The translations under genes and the position numbers were made by a program. From UBA2357 sp002344625 (GTDB taxonomy: Bacteria; Pseudomonadota; Gammaproteobacteria; Burkholderiales; Rhodocyclaceae), in assembly GCA_937995335.1 (NCBI GenBank), contig CALKIH010000022.1, forward strand, positions 102,936-166,935: a stretch of DNA of 64,000 bases, in the 5' to 3' direction. Of this stretch, positions 25,459-34,920 are shown piece by piece. Below the pieces are notes generated by a model. That model did not search any database and was not told where the DNA came from. It was given only the letters and a program-made list of their open reading frames with translations. The first letter of the stretch is position 1; every line of letters begins with the position of its first letter.

Positions 25459-28352
25459 CAGCTTGCCCTCCGGCCGGTGTCCGCCGGCTCGTCGCCCGGC
25501 AGGCGGTGCGCGCGTACCGACTGGTGGGCGAGGGCGACGAGGATCAGCATGGTCGTGCCGACCACCGCCGTGAATACCCCGAGATCGAACACGAAGGCAC
25601 TCGGCAGGTGCAGATCACCCAGCAGCGGCAGGCTCACATGGGCCGTGTGGGTGGTCAGGAAGGGGTGGCCGAACAGCCACGCACCGAGGCCGGTGATGCA
25701 CGCCAGCACCAGGCCGAAAGCCAGCCAGCGATGGGGGCGCAGGCGCAGGTGATTCTCGACCCAGACCGCGCCGGCGAGCATGTACTGGACGAGGATCGCG
25801 ACTGCGAATATCAGGCCGGCGACGAAGCCGCCGCCCGGCAGGTTGTGCCCGCGCATGAAGAAATACACGGCGATCACGCCCAGGAAGGGCAGCAACAGAC
25901 GCAGATAGATGCCGGCCACCATCAGGTAGCCGCTGTTGGCCTGTTCGGCCGGCGTCTGGCGGCTGGCGGGATCGATCTCGTGGCGTTGCTGGGCGGGTAT
26001 GCCGGCGCTCTCGGCCGCCGGGCGGAAACGGCGCAGCAGCGCATACACCGTCAGCGCGACGATGCTGAGCACGGTCACCTCGCCGAGCGTATCGAAGCTG
26101 CGGAAATCCACCAGCAACACATTCACCACGTTGCTGCCGCCGCCTTCACCCAGCGCGCGCAGCAGGAAGAAGCTGGAAATCGTGTCCGACGCGGGGTGGA
26201 TCAGCACCGCGTATGTCAGCGCGGCCATGGCCAGACCGCCCGCCACTGCCACGGTCAGGTCGCGTGAGCGGTGCAGCCACGCGCGGCGCGGCGTTGCGAG
26301 TTCGAGCTCCTTCGGCGCGATGCGTGGCGGCAGCCAGCGCAGGCCGAGCAGGATGAGGACCGTGGTCACGGTTTCCACCATCAACTGGGTGAGCGCGAGG
26401 TCGGGCGCCGACAGCCACAGAAAGGTGGCCGCGGTGATGATGCCGGTGCCGCCGACCAGGGTAAGCGCCGCCAGACGGTGGTACTTGGCCATCCACGCGC
26501 CGGCCACGGCGCATGCGCAGCCGATGATCCAGATGGCGGCGAACAGTGGGTCGGCGTCCTGCCGCGGGATGATCGTCCAGTGCTGCGGCATCCCGGCGAG
26601 CAGCAGCGGCACGCCCATCATCGCGATCATCATCAGCAGCAGTTGCGGTTGCAGGCGGGTGGTGCCCAGGCGCTTGAGCAGCCATTCGGCGCCGCTGGTC
26701 AGGCGCAACATGACGGTTTCGTAGGTCTGGGCGCCGTTGAAGCGGTAGATCAGCGGCGTGTGCTCGCGCGCGTTCAGGTTGAAACGCGCGCGCAGAACGA
26801 TGTAGAACAGCACTCCGCCGATCAACGCGACCACGCTCATCAGAAGCGGCAGGTTGAAGCCGTGCCAGACCGCGAGGTCGTAATGCGGGGTGTTCGCGCC
26901 GAGGGTCGCGTGGACCGCGACATCCAGCACCGGTCCGATGCTGATCGCCGGCATTACCCCCACGACCAGGCAGGTGAGCACCAGCAGCTCGACCGGAAAC
27001 CGCATCCAGCGTGGCGGCTCGTGCGGTTCGCGGGGCAGGTCGGTGGCCAGCGGGCCGAAGAAGATCGCGATGAAGCGCAGCGAATAGGCGACGCTGAAAG
27101 TGCCCATCGCCACGGCCGCCATCGACATCCACCAGTTGCGCTCCGACCCCACGAGCAGGGCTTCGGAAAAGAACATCTCCTTGGACAGGAAGCCGTTGAG
27201 CAGCGGCACGCCCGCCATCGCCGCACCCGCGACGATCGCGAGCGTCGCCGTGATCGGCAGCTTGTGGCGCAGGCCGCGCAGGATCCGCATGTCGCGCGTG
27301 CCGGTCTCGTGATCGATGATGCCGGCGGCCATGAACAGCGACGCCTTGAAGGTTGCGTGGTTGAGGATGTGGAAGATCGCGGCGACCATCGCGAGCGGCG
27401 TGCCGATGCCGATCAGCACCGTGATCAGCCCGAGGTGGCTGATCGTCGAGTAGGCGAGCAGACCTTTGAGATCGTGCTGGAAGATGGCGGCGAAGGCGCC
27501 GATCAGCAGCGTGCACACGCCGGCCCCGCCGATGATCCAGGTCCACTCCGGGGTGCCGGCCAGTGCCGGCCACAGCCGCACCAGCAGAAACACGCCGGCC
27601 TTGACCATCGTCGCCGAGTGCAGGTACGACGACACCGGCGTGGGCGCGGCCATCGCGTGGGGCAGCCAGAAATGAAACGGAAACTGCGCGCTCTTGGTGA
27701 GCGCGCCCAGCGCGATCAGCACCAGCGCGACCATGTAGAGGTCGTGGGCGCGGATGAGATCCCCGGAGGCGAGCACGACGTCCAGGTCGTAGCTGCCCGC
27801 GATGTGCCCGAGCACCAGCACGCCGGCCATCAGGCACAGCCCGCCGGTCGCGGTGACGGTGAACGCCATGCGCGCGCCGCGCCGCGCGTCGGCGCGATGG
27901 TGCCAGTACGCGATCAGCAGGAACGAGGTCAGGCTGGTGAGCTCCCAGAACACCACCAGTTGCACCAGGTTGCCGGACAGCACGACGCCCAGCATCGAGC
28001 CCATGAACGCGAGCAGGAACGAAAAGAAACGCGGCACCGGATCGGAAGGCGACATGTAGTAGCGGGCATAGAGCACCACCAGCAGGCCGATCGCCAGCAC
28101 CAGCATGGTGAATACCCAGGCCAGCCCATCCACCCGCAGCACGAAATCGAGCCCTTGCGCCGGAAGCCATTGAAACTCGTGACGATGCACCTCGCCCGCC
28201 GCAATTTCCGGGTACAGCGAGGCGGCGACGAACAGTCCGTAGAGCGTCACGCCGGCGGCGAGCCAGGCTTCGCGATTGCGCGCGTCCTCGGGCATCAGGG
28301 CCGCGATCAGGCTTCCGGCGAACGGAACGAGAATCAATGAAAAAAGCAGCAT
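25458..28352 (-). CDS. mrpA: Mrp Na+/H+ antiporter subunit A, fused to B (PhaAB type)
   Basis: A 964-residue membrane protein. The first 500 residues are NuoL-like, with ELTSLTSFLLIAYWH, the lysine-bearing LTKSAQFPFHFWLPHAM and HSATMVKAGVFLL. Next come the MrpA-specific middle helices and DUF4040 region (LMVETVTTVLILLGLRWLP). The last 170 residues are an MnhB domain (YFFMRGHNLPGGGFVAGL), which is a separate gene in Gram-positives. The ATG at 28352 (MLLFSLILVPFAGS) fits the family start; the frame is open further upstream but without family-like sequence. No strong ribosome site is visible. It is the first gene of a six-gene operon, expected to serve Na+ export and pH homeostasis. Confidence 0.92.
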   Translation of the reverse strand: MLLFSLILVPFAGSLIAALMPEDARNREAWLAAGVTLYGLFVAASLYPEIAAGEVHRHEFQWLPAQGLDFVLRVDGLAWVFTMLVLAIGLLVVLYARYYMSPSDPVPRFFSFLLAFMGSMLGVVLSGNLVQLVVFWELTSLTSFLLIAYWHHRADARRGARMAFTVTATGGLCLMAGVLVLGHIAGSYDLDVVLASGDLIRAHDLYMVALVLIALGALTKSAQFPFHFWLPHAMAAPTPVSSYLHSATMVKAGVFLLVRLWPALAGTPEWTWIIGGAGVCTLLIGAFAAIFQHDLKGLLAYSTISHLGLITVLIGIGTPLAMVAAIFHILNHATFKASLFMAAGIIDHETGTRDMRILRGLRHKLPITATLAIVAGAAMAGVPLLNGFLSKEMFFSEALLVGSERNWWMSMAAVAMGTFSVAYSLRFIAIFFGPLATDLPREPHEPPRWMRFPVELLVLTCLVVGVMPAISIGPVLDVAVHATLGANTPHYDLAVWHGFNLPLLMSVVALIGGVLFYIVLRARFNLNAREHTPLIYRFNGAQTYETVMLRLTSGAEWLLKRLGTTRLQPQLLLMMIAMMGVPLLLAGMPQHWTIIPRQDADPLFAAIWIIGCACAVAGAWMAKYHRLAALTLVGGTGIITAATFLWLSAPDLALTQLMVETVTTVLILLGLRWLPPRIAPKELELATPRRAWLHRSRDLTVAVAGGLAMAALTYAVLIHPASDTISSFFLLRALGEGGGSNVVNVLLVDFRSFDTLGEVTVLSIVALTVYALLRRFRPAAESAGIPAQQRHEIDPASRQTPAEQANSGYLMVAGIYLRLLLPFLGVIAVYFFMRGHNLPGGGFVAGLIFAVAILVQYMLAGAVWVENHLRLRPHRWLAFGLVLACITGLGAWLFGHPFLTTHTAHVSLPLLGDLHLPSAFVFDLGVFTAVVGTTMLILVALAHQSVRAHRLPGDEPADTGRRAS

Positions 28353-28598
28353 CGGGACTGGAGCTGGAGGTGGTTCGTCATCAATCGGGTGGCAGGAGCG
28401 GGAATCTACCCGTTGCATGTGACGCGTATGCCATCGCTGCGCGCCAACGACACGAAGGATATCACAGCAAGTTTGATGCCTGCGAGTCGCAGAGGGTTCG
28501 ATTCGCGTACCAGATCGAACGGCGGCGATCGGTGTCGGCACGCCGGCCACGCGCCGCCACGATCAATCCGGCGGCGCGATCGCGCGATCGAGCCATGC

Positions 28599-31307
28599 TC
28601 AGGGGCGCCCGAAACGCCGCGTCAAGGCCTTCTCGAATTCGACCGCCACGAACACCCCGAGCCCGATCGCGACCGGGAGCAGCCAGTGCCGCAATGCCAG
28701 CGGCGCGGTGCCGAACACGGTGTTCATGACCGGCAGGTAGACGAAGGCCGCTTGCAGCAGAAGCAGCGCGCCCAGCGCCACCCATGCGATCGGGTTGGTG
28801 AACATCAGCGCGAGACGCAGGCTCGACCCGTTCAGAAAACGGCTATTGACCAGGTAGAAGGCCTGCGCGAGCACCAGCGTGCTGACCGCCATGGTGCGGG
28901 CGATGTCCATCGGCATGCCACGGCGCAGTTCGATCTGGAACAGGGCGATGGTCGCGCCGCCGATCAGCAGCGAAACCCGCCCGATGCGCCACAGGAAGGC
29001 GCGCTGCATGATGGGCGCGCCGGGCGCGTGCGGCGGACGCCGCATCACGCCGGGTTCGGCCGGTTCGAACGCGAGCGCCAGTGCGAGCGTGATCGCCACC
29101 ACCATGTTGACCCACAGGATCTGTACCGGGGTCAGCGGCAGCACCATGCCGGAGAGTACCGCCGCAAGCATCACCAGGCCCTGCGCGCCGTTGGTGGGAA
29201 GGATGAACAGGATGGCCTTCTGCAGGTTGTCGTAGATGGTGCGGCCTTCCTCGACCGCGCGCTCGATCGACGAGAAGTCGTCGTCGGCCAGCACGATGTC
29301 GGCCGCTTCCTTGGTCGCCTCGGTGCCCTTGATGCCCATCGCCACGCCGACGTCGGCGCGCTTGAGCGCGGGGGCGTCGTTCACGCCGTCGCCCGTCATC
29401 GCCACCACTTCGCCGTTGGCCTGCAGCGCCTTGACCAGGCGCAGTTTGTGCTCGGGGCTGGTGCGGGCGAAGATGTCGGTATCGCCCACGATCCGGCGCA
29501 GCTCGGTGTCGGAGGCCGCCTCGATTTCGGCGCCGGTCACCACGCTCGGCGCACCGCCCCGGCCGATGCCCATCTCGAGGCCGATGGCCCGGGCGGTGCC
29601 GGCGTGATCCCCGGTGATCATCTTGACCCGGATGCCGGCGCCGTGGCAGGTACGGATCGCCGCGATCGCTTCGGGGCGCGGCGGATCGATGATGCCGACG
29701 AGCCCCAGGAACACCATGTCCTCGGCGAGATCGTCGATCGCGAGGTCGCGCTTGCCGGCGGGGGTGTCGCGTGCCGCGGCGGCGAGAACCCGCAGGCCCG
29801 CGGCGCCGAGGCGCTCGACATGCGCCTCCCAGAACCCGACGTCGATCGGTTCCGGCCGGTTGGCGGCGCCGAGCTGCGCGGTGCAGCGGGCCAGCAGGCG
29901 ATCCGGCGCGCCCTTGAGGAGGATGCGGGTCTTGCCGTCGGGCGTGTCGTTCAAGGTGGCCATGAACTTGTTGTCGGACTCGAACGGAATCGCGGCGACG
30001 CGCGCGTATCCGCCGGCCTCGAACCCGGCCTTGCCCGCCAGTGCCCGCAGTGCGCCCTCGGTGGGCTCTCCGGTGATCCGCCATTGCCCGTCTTCGAGGC
30101 TGAGTGCGGTGTCGTTCGCGACCGCAACGACTTCGATCAATGCGTTGAGCTGCGGATGCGCGGCGAGCGCCACCTGCTCGCCGTCCAGCCTGATCTCACC
30201 CTCCGGGCCGTAGCCGGTGCCGCTCACCGCATAGGTTCCGGCGCGGGTGACGACATGGCGCGCCGTCATCTCGTTGCGGGTGAGGGTGCCGGTCTTGTCG
30301 GAGCAGATCACCGTGACGGCGCCGAGGGTTTCGACCGCGTCGAGTTTGCGCGTGATGGCATTGCGCCGCGCCATGCGTTGCACGCCGAGCGCCAGCGTGA
30401 TCGTGAGAATCGCCGGCAAGCCCTCGGGAATCGCCGCGACCGCGAAGCCGATCGAGGCCAGGAAGACGTCGCCCGGCGCGAACCCGTGCAGCATCAGGCC
30501 GGTCGCCACCATCAGCAGCGCGAGTCCGACGATCACCGCCGACAACTGCTTGCCGAACTGCGTCATCTGGCGCGTGAGCGGCGTCTGCAGGGTTTCGACC
30601 TCCGCGATCATGCGGTTGATCCGGCCGATCTCGGTGGCCGGGCCGGTTGCGACGACTACGCCGATGCCCCGCCCGGTCGCGACGATGGTGCCCGAGTAGG
30701 CCATGCAGTCGCGGTCGGCCAGCAGCGCCGTGCGCGTGACCGCGGCGGCGGACTTGTCGGACGGTACCGACTCGCCGGTGAGCGCCGATTCCTCGATGCG
30801 CAGCTTGGTGGCCGCGATCAGGCGCATGTCCGCGGGTACGCGATCGCCCGAGCGCAGGCGCACGATGTCGCCGGGCACCAGCGTATCGGCCGCGACCTCG
30901 GTCCAGTCGCCGTCGCGGCGAGCCTGGGCGTGGACGGACAGCATCTTGCGAATGCCCTCCAAGGCCTGCTCGGCCTTGCCCTCCTGAATGAAGCCGATGA
31001 CCGCGTTGACGATGACCACGGCCAGGATCACCCCGGTGTCGATCCAGTGCCCGAGGAGCGCGGTGACCGCCGCCGAGGCGAGCAGGATGTAGATCAGGAT
31101 GTCGTGAAAGTGCTTGAAGAAGCGCTTCAGCAAGCCGTCCCGCGTGGTTGCGGGAAGCTGGTTGGGCCCGCAGCGCAGCAAACGGCGCGCGGCTTCGTCC
31201 CGGCGCAGTCCGGCCTCCGTCGTGTCGAGCCGCGCGAGCGCATCCGCGGCGGCGAGCGCGTGGGCGTGTTCGATCGGGTCAGGTGCCTTGTCGGTGGTCT
31301 GGAGCAT
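28599..31307 (-). CDS. P-type cation-transporting ATPase (P2 class)
   Basis: A 902-residue P-type ATPase with an N-terminal cation-ATPase domain. An actuator segment (about residues 100-240) contains the TGES loop in ALTGESVPSDK. PEGLPAILTITLALG lies in helix M4, and phosphorylation is at Asp337 in SDKTGTLTRNE. TGDGVNDAPALKRADVG is the hinge, and six C-terminal helices follow. PEGLP and the C-terminal six-helix domain place it in the Ca2+/Na+/K+-type P2 group and not among heavy-metal pumps. Ca2+ or Na+ is the likely cargo, but specificity is not proven. It precedes the Mrp operon in the same direction with a 246-base gap. Confidence 0.9.
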   Translation of the reverse strand: MLQTTDKAPDPIEHAHALAAADALARLDTTEAGLRRDEAARRLLRCGPNQLPATTRDGLLKRFFKHFHDILIYILLASAAVTALLGHWIDTGVILAVVIVNAVIGFIQEGKAEQALEGIRKMLSVHAQARRDGDWTEVAADTLVPGDIVRLRSGDRVPADMRLIAATKLRIEESALTGESVPSDKSAAAVTRTALLADRDCMAYSGTIVATGRGIGVVVATGPATEIGRINRMIAEVETLQTPLTRQMTQFGKQLSAVIVGLALLMVATGLMLHGFAPGDVFLASIGFAVAAIPEGLPAILTITLALGVQRMARRNAITRKLDAVETLGAVTVICSDKTGTLTRNEMTARHVVTRAGTYAVSGTGYGPEGEIRLDGEQVALAAHPQLNALIEVVAVANDTALSLEDGQWRITGEPTEGALRALAGKAGFEAGGYARVAAIPFESDNKFMATLNDTPDGKTRILLKGAPDRLLARCTAQLGAANRPEPIDVGFWEAHVERLGAAGLRVLAAAARDTPAGKRDLAIDDLAEDMVFLGLVGIIDPPRPEAIAAIRTCHGAGIRVKMITGDHAGTARAIGLEMGIGRGGAPSVVTGAEIEAASDTELRRIVGDTDIFARTSPEHKLRLVKALQANGEVVAMTGDGVNDAPALKRADVGVAMGIKGTEATKEAADIVLADDDFSSIERAVEEGRTIYDNLQKAILFILPTNGAQGLVMLAAVLSGMVLPLTPVQILWVNMVVAITLALALAFEPAEPGVMRRPPHAPGAPIMQRAFLWRIGRVSLLIGGATIALFQIELRRGMPMDIARTMAVSTLVLAQAFYLVNSRFLNGSSLRLALMFTNPIAWVALGALLLLQAAFVYLPVMNTVFGTAPLALRHWLLPVAIGLGVFVAVEFEKALTRRFGRP

Positions 31308-31648
31308 GATGCATGTTCCTGATCGGTCGGCGGGGCGGGGTTCGCGCGCTTCGGCGGCCCCCTGTCCGGCGGACGATCGGTGCGCGGATTATACCGGCAT
31401 GCCGCGGCGCCCGGACCATGCCGGCGTGGTAGGCGCGTGCCCGGGACGCATGCCGCCCGAGGCTCGGCATGGTGCCGGGGCTGGTCGGCGCGGGTGCGGG
31501 CGGCGGGTGTAGACGTGGCCTCGGCCCTCGCGCATTTGAGTCGTGGCAAGCAGTTCGTCACAGGCGGATTCACAGCCGTTCGGTAATGTGACGCCAGCTT
31601 GCCCATTCCGATTTGTTGCGACGCTCGCGCCTTGCGAGCCAGGTGCTC
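31308..31648. other. Intergenic region between divergent genes (ATPase / degenerate GGDEF protein)
   Basis: A 341-base gap with no supportable gene. A perfect TATAAT for the minus strand (plus ATTATA, 31388-31393) lies 81 bases upstream of the ATPase start and could be its -10, but the bases 17 further out (GTCCGG) are a poor -35. The rest is G/C-rich with short imperfect repeats around GGCATG/CATGCC. Confidence 0.5.
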
Positions 31649-32845
31649 ATGCCCATCCCAAGTCCATTCAGTACCAAAATTTCCGCGTTTCTGGTGATTT
31701 TCGGCGGCGCGTGCGCTCCGGTGGTTGCGGCTGAAGCGGCCCCTGGCGCGGCCCTGCTGCAGTCGTTGGCCCTGGCCGACCCGACGTGGTGGAATGCGGC
31801 CGTCGCGGCTGCGATGGTGTCGTTCGCGTTGTTGTTCGGGCGTGCATTCATCGAGATGGGCGCGTGCCTGGCGCCCTTCGACCGCGCCCTGTGGCGGGGG
31901 GTGCTGGTCGCCGGCGTGGGGATCGGTGGGGCACTGCTGATCGCCGGCGAGAGCCATGGCGCGATGCTGCCGGGCTGCGCCGCGGTGCTGGCGTGCCTGC
32001 TGGCGATCGCCGGGTGGCGATGCCGGGCGGCCGGCGTGGCGGGCGGGCCCGTGTTCGGGTTGGCCGCACTGGGTGCGCTCGCCGGCCCGGCATGGGGGGT
32101 ATCGCAGGGCGCCGGAGTGTCCGGGGCGAGTGCCGTCCACCTCGTGACCGCGGCCGGGATCATCGTCGCGCTGACGATGCTCGGCGTGCCGTTGCTGCTT
32201 GCGATCGGATTGCGATCACGTGCCGGCGAACCGGCGGCTGGCGTGCGTCCGTCCGCGGTGCCCAACGACGATGCGCCGCGCGGGCCCGGATCCGATCGCG
32301 ACGGCTTGCCTGCGTCGGCGAACGCGGCGCCGGCAGCCGGTCGTGCCTCCGGGCTGGCCACGTCCGCGATGTTGCGCGACAGAATCGAGCGCGGCATGCA
32401 GCGATCGGCGCGTGCCGAGGTGTCGCTGGCCGTGGTGTGGATCGAAGTCCGCAGCGCGCCCGAAGTCGCGCGCCTGTTCGGCGACGAGGCCGGCGAGGAG
32501 TTGCTCGCGGCGGTGTCGCGACGCCTGGATGAAGCCCTGCGGCTCGAAAGCAGCCTGGCCAAGACCGGCGCGCAGAGCTTCGCCGCGGTCTGCGAAGCGG
32601 TGGCCGATCTCGACGAGGTGCTGGCGATCATGAACAAGCTGCGCGAACAGCTTGCGCTGCCGTGCGAGTTGAGCGACGGCGCGATCAGGATCGACGCCAG
32701 CTTCGGCCATGCGATGTTCCCGCAGGATGCCACCGATGCCCGGGGGCTGTGCCGGATCGCCGCCCGGCGCGCCCGCGGCGCGGTCAAGCGCGAAGCGCGC
32801 GCGCCGCTGCCGCGTCTGCTCGAAGAGCAGGGCGCGGTTTCGTGA
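31649..32845 (+). CDS. Membrane protein with degenerate GGDEF-like domain
   Basis: A 398-residue protein: a signal-like helix, then five or six hydrophobic segments up to about residue 190, a proline/alanine linker, and a C-terminal domain (about 235-385) with the fold pattern of GGDEF diguanylate cyclases. It keeps LRDRIERGMQRS, VSRRLDEALR and IDASFGHAMFPQDATDARGL. The catalytic GG(D/E)EF loop, however, reads KTGAQSF (about 305-311), so cyclase activity is very unlikely. It may instead sense nucleotides or serve as a scaffold. The ATG at 31649 has AGGTG close upstream. It is convergent with the CBS/DUF294 gene, 15 bases away. Confidence 0.75.
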   Translation: MPIPSPFSTKISAFLVIFGGACAPVVAAEAAPGAALLQSLALADPTWWNAAVAAAMVSFALLFGRAFIEMGACLAPFDRALWRGVLVAGVGIGGALLIAGESHGAMLPGCAAVLACLLAIAGWRCRAAGVAGGPVFGLAALGALAGPAWGVSQGAGVSGASAVHLVTAAGIIVALTMLGVPLLLAIGLRSRAGEPAAGVRPSAVPNDDAPRGPGSDRDGLPASANAAPAAGRASGLATSAMLRDRIERGMQRSARAEVSLAVVWIEVRSAPEVARLFGDEAGEELLAAVSRRLDEALRLESSLAKTGAQSFAAVCEAVADLDEVLAIMNKLREQLALPCELSDGAIRIDASFGHAMFPQDATDARGLCRIAARRARGAVKREARAPLPRLLEEQGAVS

Positions 32846-32860
32846 GCCGCCGCGGCCGGC

Positions 32861-34303
32861 CTACTGTGCGATCAGGTGCAGCTTGAAGTGGTGCTTGATG
32901 AACTCCTGGAACTTCGCCACGCCCTCGAGCGCGATGCGCAGTTCGGCCAGCTCGAGGCGGTTGAGCTGATCCAGCGAGATGAAATTGCCCGGGTCGCGAC
33001 CTTCGCGCAGCGCTTCGACATGACCGCGCAGGCGCATGCGCACCATGAAGTCGAACGCCGCGCGCAATTCGCGCGCATCGCTCGCGGACACCACGCCGTT
33101 CGCGACCAGCGCTTCCAGCCGGTCGTGAGAACTGCCATCTAGCACACCGGCCTCGAGGGCGAGCGCCTTGATCCCGTCGGTCACGGCGAAGATCCCGGCC
33201 TTCTTGATATCGACCTTGCCCTTGTTGGGGCCGTCCTTTTCGACTTTGACTTTGCCGAACCAGCCCAGTGGCGGCGCGAACGTGATCATGTTCTGGGCCA
33301 TCCGGGTCAGGAACAGCGGGTTGGCCTTGATGCGTGCGAACACATGGGTCTTGAGCCGCTGCTCCAGGCTGCGGTCGCCGTGCAGGGTGCGTAGGTCGAA
33401 GAACATGCTGCCCTGCATCACGTTTTCGGGGGTCGGCGAAGCGAGCCAGCGGTCGAGCTCGAGCGTCCACGCGTGCAGGCTGCGCCGCCAGGGTGGATTC
33501 TTCGCCATGATCCCGCCCGGGCAGGGCGGCACGCCGATCGAGATCAGCGCGTCGATCAGGTCGACCGAGAAGGCCTCGAGCCGGGCGATGTCGTCCGCGC
33601 CCAGATCGTCCGAGTAGATGATGGCGTTATCCTGGTCGGTGGACAGCGTCTGCTCGCTGCGGCCTTCGCTGCCCATGACCACGAAGGCGAAGCCCTCGGG
33701 CAGATCCGGGTGGCGCTCGCGGCGCAGCAGGCCGATCAGGCGAATCAGGATCTGGTCGTTCAGGTGCGCGATCAGCTTGACCATGTCGCGGATTGCGATG
33801 CCGGTGCCGGACAGGTGTAGCACCAGCTTTTCGATCCGGACGTGCAATTCGCGCAGGTCGTCGATGCTGCCGGCCTTCTCGATGTCGAGCACCAGTTGAT
33901 GCGGCGAATGCGCCTGCAGGCGCAGGATGTCGCTGTCGGTGATGATGCCGCACAGGCGCTGTTGCTGATCGACGACCCCGAGCCGGTGAATGCCCTGGCG
34001 CGACATGCGGTAAAGCGCCTCGTAGAGCACCGCGGTTTCGGAAATGGCCGCGAGCGGCGCATTCATCACGTCGCTGACCTTGAGCTGCGCGGGCTGCTTG
34101 CCCTGCGCGACGACCTTGTTGCGCAGATCGCGATCGGTGAAGATCCCCAGCGGTTCGTCGCCGCTGCACACCACCACGCTCGAGATGTTGCGTTCGCGCA
34201 TCACCGAAACGACATCGACCAGCGCATCGTCGGGCGCACAGGTCACGACGTTGCGCTGGCAAAAGTCCTTGATCGGACGAAAGAACTGATTTTCTTCTGA
34301 CAT
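32861..34303 (-). CDS. CBS-domain protein with DUF294 nucleotidyltransferase-like domain
   Basis: A 480-residue cytoplasmic protein. Two CBS motifs occupy about residues 15-140 (RNISSVVVCSGDEPLGIFTD and HRLGVVDQQQRLCGIITDSD). After a helical linker comes a DUF294 nucleotidyltransferase-like domain with GSEGRSEQT and TDQDNAIIY near residues 215-235, and then the DUF294 C-terminal domain ending KHHFKLHLIAQ. Homologues resemble GlnD-type nucleotidyltransferases and respond to adenine nucleotides through the CBS pair. No substrate is known for this protein. The ATG at 34303 is chosen because the open frame upstream only mirrors tadA. It is divergent from tadA, and a minus-strand TATAAT lies at 34343-34348. 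Confidence 0.85.
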   Translation of the reverse strand: MSEENQFFRPIKDFCQRNVVTCAPDDALVDVVSVMRERNISSVVVCSGDEPLGIFTDRDLRNKVVAQGKQPAQLKVSDVMNAPLAAISETAVLYEALYRMSRQGIHRLGVVDQQQRLCGIITDSDILRLQAHSPHQLVLDIEKAGSIDDLRELHVRIEKLVLHLSGTGIAIRDMVKLIAHLNDQILIRLIGLLRRERHPDLPEGFAFVVMGSEGRSEQTLSTDQDNAIIYSDDLGADDIARLEAFSVDLIDALISIGVPPCPGGIMAKNPPWRRSLHAWTLELDRWLASPTPENVMQGSMFFDLRTLHGDRSLEQRLKTHVFARIKANPLFLTRMAQNMITFAPPLGWFGKVKVEKDGPNKGKVDIKKAGIFAVTDGIKALALEAGVLDGSSHDRLEALVANGVVSASDARELRAAFDFMVRMRLRGHVEALREGRDPGNFISLDQLNRLELAELRIALEGVAKFQEFIKHHFKLHLIAQ

Positions 34304-34435
34304 CTGGGGCGGGCCTCGGGGTCGGATTTGAGGATGCGTCGGATTATAGGCGCAATGACGCACTGCGGTGACGGTCGTCAGGCGCCGCGCGGTGAAGTAC
34401 ACTCGACGCTTCGCGACCGGGATGTCGAAGGACCA

Positions 34436-34909
34436 ATGGCAATGACACGGGACGAACAGTTCATGCAGCTCGCCCTCGAGCAGGCGCACATGGCGGGCGC
34501 GTGCGACGAGGTGCCGGTGGGGGCGATCGTGGTGCTGAACGGCGAGGTGGTCGGCCGCGGCTTCAACCAGCCGGTGCGCAGCCACGATCCGACCGCCCAT
34601 GCCGAAATCATGGCCCTGCGCGACGCCGCCCAGCGGCTGGCGAACTATCGCCTGCCGGGCTGCGAGCTTTATGTGACGCTCGAGCCGTGCGCGATGTGCT
34701 CGGGTGCCATCATGCACGCGCGTATCGCCCGGGTGGTGTTCGGTGCGCGCGACCCCAAGACCGGCGTGGCCGGCAGCGTGGTCGACCTGTTCGCCGAGGG
34801 GCGCCTCAACCATCATGCCGAAGTGCTGGGCGATGTCCTCGCGCCGCGCTGCGGCGCGTTGCTGTCTTCGTTCTTCGCGGCCCGGCGCGGCCGCACGCTG
34901 TCGGCCTGA
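34436..34909 (+). CDS. tadA: tRNA-specific adenosine deaminase TadA
   Basis: A 157-residue zinc deaminase that converts A34 to inosine in tRNA-Arg(ACG), the tRNA encoded at 21569. Zinc and proton-transfer residues are His55 and Glu57 (HAEIMALRDAA) with Cys85 and Cys88 (LEPCAMCSGA). The terminal region GARDPKTGVAGSVVDLF is typical of TadA. GAAGGA at 34427-34432 sits just before the ATG at 34436. The L,D-transpeptidase-like gene follows after 11 bases. Confidence 0.93.
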   Translation: MAMTRDEQFMQLALEQAHMAGACDEVPVGAIVVLNGEVVGRGFNQPVRSHDPTAHAEIMALRDAAQRLANYRLPGCELYVTLEPCAMCSGAIMHARIARVVFGARDPKTGVAGSVVDLFAEGRLNHHAEVLGDVLAPRCGALLSSFFAARRGRTLSA

Positions 34910-34920
34910 GCGGGGCGCGC

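Noticed and set aside
26271..28340. A 689-codon plus-strand frame opposite mrpA
   Set aside because: Gln/Arg/His-rich shadow without a ribosome site; mrpA is unmistakable on the other strand.
28389..31322. A 977-codon open frame on the plus strand, antisense to the P-type ATPase
   Set aside because: It mirrors the ATPase codons in a GC-rich genome; its product is rich in Arg/His/Gln with no domain, while the minus strand encodes a complete ATPase with DKTGTLT.
31649..32845. Active diguanylate cyclase
   Set aside because: The GG(D/E)EF active-site loop is replaced by TGAQSF.
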